The translations under genes were made by a program, and so were the position numbers. Source: Clostridia bacterium (GTDB taxonomy: Bacteria > Bacillota > Clostridia > RUG12999). From it: a DNA stretch of 5,951 nt. The notes beneath the pieces are model-generated. The model made no database searches and was not told the origin of the DNA. It saw only the letters and a program-made list of their open reading frames with translations. Numbering within the stretch: position 1 is the stretch's first letter; each line of letters begins with the position of its first letter. The stretch lies in assembly GCA_017502065.1 (NCBI GenBank), contig JAFVVU010000093.1, positions 1-5,951 of the forward strand, in the 5' to 3' direction. This document shows positions 1 to 5,031 of the stretch, piece by piece.

Positions 1-47
1 AACGATATCAGACTTTTAATTTTTCGCATACCAATATGTATTTTCAT
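1..47 (-). CDS. N-terminal fragment of a membrane protein, possibly FUSC/aromatic acid exporter-like (partial)
   Basis: An ATG at 47-45 on the minus strand is preceded at good spacing by the ribosome binding site AAAGGTGAT (about 52-60). It opens a frame without stops to the window edge: MKIHIGMRKIKSLIS. Only 15 residues are visible, so no domain can be confirmed. A short basic start containing IGMR-IK resembles, from memory, the N-terminus of Firmicute FUSC-type 'aromatic acid exporter family' membrane proteins, in which the first transmembrane helix begins just after such a motif. The start codon lies 30 bp downstream of the stop of the 78-908 gene with no terminator between them, so the two are probably co-transcribed. 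The reading frame and ribosome binding site are seen directly; the family assignment is a weak guess. Confidence 0.5.
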   Translation of the reverse strand, partial: MKIHIGMRKIKSLIS

Positions 48-77
48 AAAATCACCTTTTAGCATTCCTGCATTAAA

Positions 78-908
78 TTATTTTTCCCATATTATCTTAT
101 CCATTGTGTATTCTCCCGCAAGAGCTGTTCCACTGTAAATTCTTCTGCCGTCTGCCGAAACAAAGAAGTCTCCTATGTACGACAGGTGACTGTTATTCAC
201 AAGCCAGCTGGCACGGATTACATAGTACTGTGTGCCGCCTGTTTCAACAGCGCCCGCAGTACCAAACGAAAATATAAATCCGGTTTCTTCATCCTTTTCC
301 CCAAGAGCGTTGTAGCATAATTTTTCCGCTTCTTCAGGTGTTATGCCTTTAACGCTGTCAAGAGGTATTTCAGTAATTTCTCTGTCCGGTTTTTCTTCTT
401 TCACGGGTGTTGGAGCCACAACCTCTTCATCCTTTTTAGGTTCAGGAACTTCTGCATCAGGAGTTTCTTCTTCTGCAAAAATGTAATCCCATACAGATTG
501 ATTTTCCCCTTTTCTGAAGCCTTTATCACCTGAACCGCCGGTGCTGTTCAGATATTTACAAATGAAGCCTGTTTCCGGAGCTGAAAATATATGTTCCTGT
601 TCACCATTTTTATACAAAATATCAATTTCGAATTCAGGGTCCCATTGAGCCGACTCCGCATGAGACGGATATCTGTTGTTCCGTATTTTTGCAGTATTAT
701 CCAACATGTTATAAATCTTTTCAATTTCATCTTTATCGTCAACTGTTCTTATTTCCTTTTTTTCTTCTTTGCACGGAAAAACTGTAACAGTAATATTCTT
801 TATATCATCCGGTCCTTTTGAAACCATTCCGCCCGAATAGTTGTACCAATATATAAAAATCAATAATAAAACCAAAAGAATGAGTACTGAAGATATTATC
901 TTTTTCAT
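78..908 (-). CDS. Membrane-anchored extracytoplasmic protein of unknown function
   Basis: A 276-residue protein I do not recognise. Residues 4-21 form a single hydrophobic segment after MKK, best read as a signal anchor; there is no lipobox cysteine near it, so it is not an evident lipoprotein. Three parts follow. Residues about 36-145 form a globular region with an isoleucine/valine-rich strand pattern and a DDKDEIEKIYNML helix. Residues about 146-178 are an acidic, proline-, lysine- and glutamate-rich linker, typical of flexible surface tethers. Residues about 188-274 form a C-terminal domain opening with TPEEAEKL and containing a YYVIRASW strand and an SADGRRIYSG turn, somewhat PepSY-like in style. 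The start is supported by the ribosome binding site AGAGGTGAT (913-921) and by a promoter just upstream. It lies after the terminator of the ligase gene, so it belongs to a separate transcript shared with the partial gene at 1-47. It probably acts outside the cytoplasmic membrane; no function is proposed. Confidence 0.85.
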   Translation of the reverse strand: MKKIISSVLILLVLLLIFIYWYNYSGGMVSKGPDDIKNITVTVFPCKEEKKEIRTVDDKDEIEKIYNMLDNTAKIRNNRYPSHAESAQWDPEFEIDILYKNGEQEHIFSAPETGFICKYLNSTGGSGDKGFRKGENQSVWDYIFAEEETPDAEVPEPKKDEEVVAPTPVKEEKPDREITEIPLDSVKGITPEEAEKLCYNALGEKDEETGFIFSFGTAGAVETGGTQYYVIRASWLVNNSHLSYIGDFFVSADGRRIYSGTALAGEYTMDKIIWEK

Positions 909-912
909 TTAT

Positions 913-957
913 ATCACCTCTTTAATTCATTATATCACAATGGCTAAAGGTTAGCAA
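913..957 (-). promoter_or_regulatory. Extended -10 sigma-A promoter and RBS for the 78-908 gene
   Basis: On the minus strand, -35 TTGCTA (957-952) is followed by a 17-bp spacer and a perfect -10 TATAAT (934-929), with TG one base upstream of the -10 (an extended -10). Transcription would begin near 922, leaving an untranslated leader of only about 14 nt that is almost entirely the ribosome binding site AGAGGTGAT (921-913). The promoter sits immediately after the terminator of the upstream ligase operon, so the two minus-strand transcription units are insulated from each other. Confidence 0.75.
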
Positions 958-960
958 TAC

Positions 961-990
961 AAAAAAGGCACATTTTACAATGTGCCTTTT
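961..990 (-). terminator. Intrinsic terminator of the symporter-ligase operon
   Basis: A perfect 12-bp inverted repeat (963-974 with 979-990, arms AAAAGGCACATT and AATGTGCCTTTT) encloses the 4-nt loop TTAC. Reading on the minus strand, the hairpin begins 4 nt after the ligase stop codon and ends in six consecutive T (966-961). On the plus strand the tract after the stem is poorer (TTTT then ATATTT), and no plus-strand gene ends here, so it is assigned to the minus strand. Confidence 0.9.
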
Positions 991-994
991 ATAT

Positions 995-2629
995 TTATTT
1001 AGTTGTTTCTGCTTCTACAAGACGTGCCGCACCGTAGCGTTCACGAAGTGCATTTTTCTGGATTTTTCCAGTTGCATTTCTTGGGATATCCGCAAAGATA
1101 ATCTGTTTCGGACGTTTATATCTTGGAAGAGCCATACAGAATTCGTGCATTTCTTCTTCTGTAGCTGTCATTCCTTCTTTAAGCTGAATGATTGCCGCTG
1201 TGATTTCGCCAAGACGTTCGTCCGGAAGACCGATAACACCTACGTCGTTTATCTTATCATTTGAACGGAGAAAATCTTCTATCTGTACGGGATATATGTT
1301 TTCACCGCCGACGATGATTACATCTTTCTTTCTATCCACGAGATAGATAAATCCTTCTTCGTCCTGTTTTGCCATATCGCCGGTATAGAGCCATCCGTCA
1401 GGTGTAAGCACCTCACGTGTTGCTTCAGGATTTTTATAATAGCATTTCATAACGCCATCACCTTTAAGGCAAAGCTCTCCGACCTCGCCCTGAACTACGT
1501 CGTTTCCTGTTTCATCAACAATTTTTACCTGCCAGTTATATCCCGGGATACCGATTGCGCCTACTTTATGTATATTTTCAACGCCAAGATGTACTGCGCC
1601 CGGTCCTATTGATTCACTGAGACCGTAGTTTGTATCATAATCGTGGTTCGGGAAAACTTCTTTCCAGCGTTTGATAAGTGACGGCGGTACCGGCTGTGCA
1701 CCGATATGCATAAGACGCCACTGAGAAAGTCTGTATTTAGAAAGGTCTATATCTCCACGTTCAATTGCATCAAGAATATCCTGTGCCCACGGCACTAACA
1801 GCCATACGATTGTAGCTTTTTCGTCCGACACTGTCTGCAGAATCCATTCCGGTTTTATGCCACGGAGAATTACTGCTTTTGAGCCTGCAAGAAGTGAGCC
1901 GAACCAGTGCATTTTTGCGCCGGTATGATAAAGCGGCGGAATGCAGAGAAACACGTCATCACGCGACTGTGAGTGGTGTTTTTGTTCTACCTGACAGGAA
2001 GTAACAAGAGCTTTATGTCTGTGCAGAATTGCTTTCGGGAAACCCGTTGTTCCTGAAGAGAAGTATATTGCACCGTCATCCTCATCGGAAATTTCAACGG
2101 CAGGTGCCGCTGATGAACAGTATGTAATCATTTCGCCGTAGTTATCTGCAAAAGAGGGAGTGTTATCTCCTACAAAGAAATAATCTTTTATACGGAGTTT
2201 CGGCAGTACTGATTCAATACGGTCAATAAATTCCGGACCGAAAACAAGAACTGAAATGTCTGCAAGGTCTGAGCAGTATTCAATTTCATCTGCAGAGAAA
2301 CGGAAGTTCATCGGAACGGCAATTGCACCGGATTTCATTATACCGAAATATATGGGCAGCCAGTCGATGCAGTTCATCATAAGAATTGCAACCTTATCCC
2401 CTTTTTTGACGCCGCGCGTAAGAAGAAGGTTTGCAAACCTGTTTGCCGCTATATCAAACTCACGCCAGGTAAGTTCTCGTCTGTATTTACCTGTGCCTGA
2501 TGCTTCGATAAGACTGTATTCGTGCCACGAAATATTTTTATCGGGCTGGTTTTCCGGGTTTACTTCAACAAGACTCACCTCGTTCGGATGAAGTCTGGCA
2601 TTTTTTTCAAGAAAATCTGTAATAGGCAT
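995..2629 (-). CDS. Class I adenylate-forming acyl/aryl-CoA ligase
   Basis: A 544-residue AMP-dependent synthetase/ligase of the ANL superfamily, a typical full length. These cytoplasmic enzymes activate a carboxylic acid with ATP to an acyl-adenylate and then transfer it to coenzyme A. All core motifs are visible: the phosphate-binding loop SSGTTGFPKA (residues 191-200), YGLSES (335-340), YTGD with Asp418, the hinge region DRKKDVIIVGGENIY (432-446), and the C-terminal NATGKIQK with the expected catalytic Lys522. It is not of the shorter PaaK phenylacetate-CoA ligase type; it looks more like 4-coumarate/carnitine/medium-chain acyl-CoA ligases, and the substrate cannot be read from sequence alone. 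The ATG is preceded by AAAGGAAG. It starts 26 bp after the symporter stop with no terminator, so the two genes form one operon under the 4303-4576 T-box. That context suggests its acid substrate is related to amino acid supply, possibly an aryl acid (inference). Confidence 0.93.
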   Translation of the reverse strand: MPITDFLEKNARLHPNEVSLVEVNPENQPDKNISWHEYSLIEASGTGKYRRELTWREFDIAANRFANLLLTRGVKKGDKVAILMMNCIDWLPIYFGIMKSGAIAVPMNFRFSADEIEYCSDLADISVLVFGPEFIDRIESVLPKLRIKDYFFVGDNTPSFADNYGEMITYCSSAAPAVEISDEDDGAIYFSSGTTGFPKAILHRHKALVTSCQVEQKHHSQSRDDVFLCIPPLYHTGAKMHWFGSLLAGSKAVILRGIKPEWILQTVSDEKATIVWLLVPWAQDILDAIERGDIDLSKYRLSQWRLMHIGAQPVPPSLIKRWKEVFPNHDYDTNYGLSESIGPGAVHLGVENIHKVGAIGIPGYNWQVKIVDETGNDVVQGEVGELCLKGDGVMKCYYKNPEATREVLTPDGWLYTGDMAKQDEEGFIYLVDRKKDVIIVGGENIYPVQIEDFLRSNDKINDVGVIGLPDERLGEITAAIIQLKEGMTATEEEMHEFCMALPRYKRPKQIIFADIPRNATGKIQKNALRERYGAARLVEAETTK

Positions 2630-2655
2630 TTTGTTCTTCCTTTCAGGAAATTGTA

Positions 2656-4185
2656 TTATTCACCAAGGGCTTTTTTAGCCGAAACCGTTACTTTGCTTTC
2701 ATAGCAAGAGAACATATTATCAACAAGCTGTTTGTCCGGTTTTTTTGTTATAAGACTTACAACCGGTACTATAACAAGTCCTGCAAGCATTGCAAATGCA
2801 CCGCAGTTGATTGGTGACTGCAGAACTGCCGGGAATGAACTTCTGAAAACCATATTCAGAATCATTATGCCGGAGCCGAAAATGAAGCTTGCCCATACGG
2901 CAGGTTTTGTAACCCATTTTGCATAAAGTCCGTACAGGAACGGTGCAAGGAATGCACCTGCAAGAGCTCCCCATGAAATTCCCATCATATCAGCTATGTA
3001 ACCGAGTTTATCTTTATTTATTGCGATAAAGGCTGAAACTGCGATAAAGATAACAATGAATATTCTCATAATGAGAACCTGCTTCTTTTCGCTCATATCT
3101 TTTACGATATGGCCTTTAATCATATCAAGTGTAAGTGTTGAGCTTGATGCCATAACAAGTGATGAAAGTGTTGACATTGATGCTGAAAGCACAAGCACGA
3201 TAACAACACCGATCAAAACATCCGGAAGACCCGAAAGCATTGCCGGAATTACTGCGTCAAATCCGCCAACCGGATTGCCGCCTGCTGCTTCAACGCCGGA
3301 AATCTGCGCAAATCCACCAAGGAAATAACATCCGCCTGCAACAACTACTGCAAAGATTGTTGAAATAATTGTTCCTTTTGCAATGTTCTTTTCGCTCTTT
3401 ATAGCATAGAATTTCTGCACCATCTGCGGAAGTCCCCATGTGCCAAGTGATGTGAGAATTACAACAGATAACAGTCCAAGCGGGTCTGGCCCGAAGAAGG
3501 ATGCATATGCACCGGGGATTTCATGTTCAACATTTGCAAGCTCTGCAATTGCTCCCATAAATCCGCCGTGACCGGAAAGCACTACCGCAATTACGGCAAC
3601 AATTCCGCCAAGCATAATAAGTCCCTGAATAAAGTCATTTATTGCTGTTGCCATATATCCGCCGGCAATTACATAAACGCCGGTGAGCACAGCCATTACA
3701 ATTACACATACATTATACGATACCCCGGGGAACGCCATTTCAAAAAGTCTTGAAAGGCCGTTATAAAGCGATGCTGTATAAGGTATAAGAAATACAAACA
3801 CAATAAGAGATGCAACAATTTTAAGCGCACTGCTGTCAAAACGTTTGCCGAAATATTCGGGCATTGTTGCTGTGCCGAGGTGCTGGGTCTGAAGTCTTGT
3901 TCTTCTGCCAAGGATTACCCACGCAAGAAGTGAGCCGATAAACGCATTACCAATACCTATCCAGGTGGAGGCAATACCGAATTTCCAGCCAAACTGACCT
4001 GCATAACCTACGAAAATAACCGCCGAAAAATACGACGTTCCGTATGCAAACGCTGTAAGCCACGGGCCTACATTTCTTCCGCCGAGTACAAAGCCCGACA
4101 CATCAGTTGTGTGTTTTTTGCAGTAGAACCCTACTCCTATCATTACCGCAAAGAACACGATTAACATAATAATTTTTACTGCCAC
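2656..4185 (-). CDS. Sodium:solute symporter, SSS family
   Basis: A 509-residue, highly hydrophobic inner-membrane protein with about 13 predicted transmembrane helices, the usual size and layout of the SSS family (PutP, PanF, ActP and relatives), which use the sodium gradient to import organic acids, amino acids, vitamins or sugars. The family signature is clear: GGYMATAINDFIQG (175-188) and SASMSTLSSLV (334-344). Ala335, Ser338 and Thr339 align with the second sodium site of PutP, so the transporter looks functional. The start is GTG at 4185-4183: the in-frame codon two positions upstream is a stop, and AAAGGA lies about 9 nt upstream. Two nearby ATGs are out of frame. It is the first gene after a T-box leader and is followed at 26 bp by the CoA ligase. 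Co-transcription suggests it imports the acid which that enzyme activates; direct tyrosine uptake is the alternative. Confidence 0.93.
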   Translation of the reverse strand: MAVKIIMLIVFFAVMIGVGFYCKKHTTDVSGFVLGGRNVGPWLTAFAYGTSYFSAVIFVGYAGQFGWKFGIASTWIGIGNAFIGSLLAWVILGRRTRLQTQHLGTATMPEYFGKRFDSSALKIVASLIVFVFLIPYTASLYNGLSRLFEMAFPGVSYNVCVIVMAVLTGVYVIAGGYMATAINDFIQGLIMLGGIVAVIAVVLSGHGGFMGAIAELANVEHEIPGAYASFFGPDPLGLLSVVILTSLGTWGLPQMVQKFYAIKSEKNIAKGTIISTIFAVVVAGGCYFLGGFAQISGVEAAGGNPVGGFDAVIPAMLSGLPDVLIGVVIVLVLSASMSTLSSLVMASSSTLTLDMIKGHIVKDMSEKKQVLIMRIFIVIFIAVSAFIAINKDKLGYIADMMGISWGALAGAFLAPFLYGLYAKWVTKPAVWASFIFGSGIMILNMVFRSSFPAVLQSPINCGAFAMLAGLVIVPVVSLITKKPDKQLVDNMFSCYESKVTVSAKKALGE

Positions 4186-4242
4186 TTTTCATCATCCTTT
4201 CTTAATTTATTACCGGAAGATGGAATGGCAATAATAACCCCA

Positions 4243-4302
4243 CCCAAATGCGCAATCAATGATTGCGGCTTGGGCCCCGGGAACCTTGTTGTTTTCAACA
4301 AG
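4243..4302 (-). promoter_or_regulatory. Two hairpins in the symporter leader beyond the T-box terminator
   Basis: The transcript between the T-box terminator and the symporter start (about 117 nt) contains two further inverted repeats. One has 7-bp arms CTTGTTG/CAACAAG around a 4-nt loop (4285-4291 with 4296-4302). The other is longer: CGCAATC/GATTGCG (4251-4257 with 4261-4267) with a 3-nt loop, flanked by outer arms CCCAA/TTGGG (4243-4247 with 4270-4274). Neither is followed by a U-run, so they are not terminators. They may stabilise the readthrough mRNA or form a protein site. The remaining 4186-4242 is unstructured by eye and carries the ribosome binding site. Confidence 0.5.
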
Positions 4303-4335
4303 AAAAAAACCGTCCTCCGATAAATCAGAGGACGG
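4303..4335 (-). terminator. T-box-controlled intrinsic terminator upstream of the symporter
   Basis: On the minus strand CCGTCCTC (4335-4328) pairs with GAGGACGG (4317-4310) across a short loop, with extra pairing inside, followed by seven T (4309-4303). The 5' arm is also the 3' arm of the antiterminator (4358-4328), so the two structures are mutually exclusive, as required of a T-box switch. Confidence 0.93.
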
Positions 4336-4576
4336 AAAATGTTCCGTGATACCACCTCAGTTCACAGACTCCTCACGAAGCCTGCCTCAGCAAGTAGGTA
4401 AGATAAGAAAGAAACTTAGCTACTTACGCACTATAACGGGTGCAACCGACAGGAGGTACTTACTTCTCCCCTGCAGCTCCCGGACCGTATTGGGCATGGT
4501 TTCGGACCCCGGCTTGCACCAACCGCCGTTTCTCTGTGCTCCATCCGCCTGCTTACTTTTTTCCGTTCACAGCTTT
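4303..4576 (-). ncRNA. T-box riboswitch controlling the symporter-ligase operon, probable tyrosine specificity
   Basis: A complete T-box leader on the minus strand that senses uncharged tRNA and permits readthrough. Stem I (about 4572-4470) has the 5' AGUA loop-E strand, an AGAGA and GGUUGGUG apical region, a CGGA/UCCG helix and a K-turn-like base ending in GAGCUGC. Stem III is an 8-bp helix (4427-4420 with 4397-4390). The antiterminator is exact: GAGG/CCUC (4358-4355 with 4331-4328), a 7-nt bulge UGGUAUC (4354-4348), then ACGGAA/UUCCGU (4347-4342 with 4337-4332). The best specifier is UAC (4489-4487), directly after CAA opposite AGUA and followed by a purine; ACG read one base later is the main alternative. 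The bulge UGGU pairs with a tRNA ending ACCA, consistent with tRNA-Tyr and inconsistent with tRNA-Trp (discriminator G). The T-box identity is near certain; tyrosine specificity is probable. Confidence 0.93.
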
Positions 4577-4582
4577 TAAATT

Positions 4583-4612
4583 ATTTTATCATATTATAAA
4601 TAGCTTTGTCAA
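4583..4612 (-). promoter_or_regulatory. Sigma-A promoter for the symporter-ligase T-box transcript
   Basis: On the minus strand a consensus -35 TTGACA (4612-4607), an 18-bp spacer and -10 TAAAAT (4588-4583) with TG one base upstream. Transcription would start near 4576, just upstream of the 5' strand of Stem I. Confidence 0.8.
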
Positions 4613-4648
4613 TATTTTAATTCCAAAAATTAAAAAAGTATTGACAAA
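4605..4648. repeat. Inverted repeat carrying both divergent -35 boxes
   Basis: TTTGTCAATA (4605-4614) and TATTGACAAA (4639-4648) are perfect 10-bp inverted copies, each containing the -35 TTGACA of one of the two divergent promoters. Inner arms TTTTAATT (4615-4622) and AATTAAAA (4628-4635) extend the symmetry. The symmetry may be a by-product of two consensus promoters in AT-rich DNA, or a dimeric operator covering both. Confidence 0.6.
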
Positions 4649-4669
4649 ATTTTTTGCCGGTAGTATAAT
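4641..4669 (+). promoter_or_regulatory. Perfect-consensus sigma-A promoter for the trpB T-box transcript
   Basis: TTGACA (4641-4646), a 17-bp spacer and TATAAT (4664-4669) match the sigma-A consensus at all twelve positions with optimal spacing. Transcription should begin near 4676. Such a strong promoter fits a gene whose expression is set by downstream attenuation rather than by initiation. Confidence 0.9.
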
Positions 4670-4675
4670 GATATT

Positions 4676-4941
4676 AATTTCATATAAACCGATGAGGCAG
4701 AAAAAAGTCAAAACCTGTCTTTTATAGCGAGCGGATTACGGTGGAAGTTCCGCAAAGGCTGTTTGAGTAATATGGACTGCTAAGGGCGGCGTCAAATGCG
4801 CCGACGTTAAGGCTTGCGTTATAAGCCGGGGGTATGTTGGTACTCCGCTAAAGTGCACGGGTCAGACCGTGAATTCAAGGTGGCACCGCGGATATGTTTA
4901 TTCGTCCTTGAAAGCAAATGCTTTCAGGGATTTTTTATTTT
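4676..4941 (+). ncRNA. T-box riboswitch controlling trpB, tryptophan specificity
   Basis: A complete T-box leader that reads tRNA-Trp charging. Stem I starts with GCAG (4697-4700) pairing CTGC (4777-4780), then GTCTTT/AAAGGC (4717-4722 with 4754-4759) and GCGG/CCGC (4731-4734 with 4750-4753), with AGCGAG and CGGTGGAAG in the distal region. The specifier UGG (4773-4775) is followed by the usual purine A4776. Stem III includes CACGG/CCGTG near 4857-4871. The antiterminator is AAGG/CCTT (4877-4880 with 4906-4909), bulge TGGCACC (4881-4887), then GCGGAT/ATTCGT (4888-4893 with 4900-4905). The variable bulge base C4884 pairs with discriminator G of bacterial tRNA-Trp. The specifier, discriminator and downstream gene agree. 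Uncharged tRNA-Trp would favour readthrough into trpB. Confidence 0.96.
4905..4941 (+). terminator. T-box-controlled intrinsic terminator upstream of trpB
   Basis: An 11-bp stem with one T-G wobble (4905-4915 with 4920-4930) and a 4-nt loop is followed by TTTTTTATTTT. Its 5' arm includes CCTT (4906-4909), which is also the antiterminator's 3' arm, so termination and antitermination exclude each other. Confidence 0.93.
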
Positions 4942-4955
4942 CGGAGGTACTATTT

Positions 4956-4994
4956 ATGGTAATTCTTACAAAACGATGGCGGAATTTGAAATAA
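4956..4994 (+). CDS. Possible 12-residue leader peptide between T-box terminator and trpB
   Basis: A short frame encoding MVILTKRWRNLK, with a strong Shine-Dalgarno GGAGG (4943-4947) 8 nt before its ATG. It begins 15 nt after the terminator U-run and stops 24 nt before the trpB ribosome binding site. It has one tryptophan codon and several basic residues. It would be translated only in readthrough transcripts. It could be a real leader peptide that tunes trpB translation, the worn start of a lost first gene of the operon, or chance. I see no clear RNA hairpin over the trpB ribosome binding site that it would control. The initiation signals are seen directly; any function is inference. Confidence 0.4.
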   Translation: MVILTKRWRNLK

Positions 4995-5031
4995 TCACTT
5001 AAATTAGAATATATTTTTGGAGGAATTTAAA

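Noticed and set aside
995..2629. Naming the ligase as phenylacetate-CoA ligase (paaK) or 4-coumarate-CoA ligase
   Set aside because: PaaK proteins are shorter and have a different phosphate loop. The ANL fold motifs here do not fix the substrate, so only the general reaction is claimed.
4185..4198. Two ATG codons just upstream of the symporter as alternative starts
   Set aside because: They are out of frame with the symporter and lie too close to the AAAGGA ribosome binding site. The frame they open stops after about 30 codons. The in-frame GTG is the only fitting start upstream of the first transmembrane helix.
4259..4727. Plus-strand open frames across the T-box leader region
   Set aside because: They run antisense through a structured T-box RNA, lack credible ribosome binding sites, and the translations look like non-coding sequence.
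4303..4941. Reading the structured, repeat-rich intergenic region as an insertion sequence, CRISPR or attachment site
   Set aside because: There are no regularly spaced direct repeats, no transposase and no target duplication. All the strong inverted repeats are explained by T-box stems, terminators and promoters.
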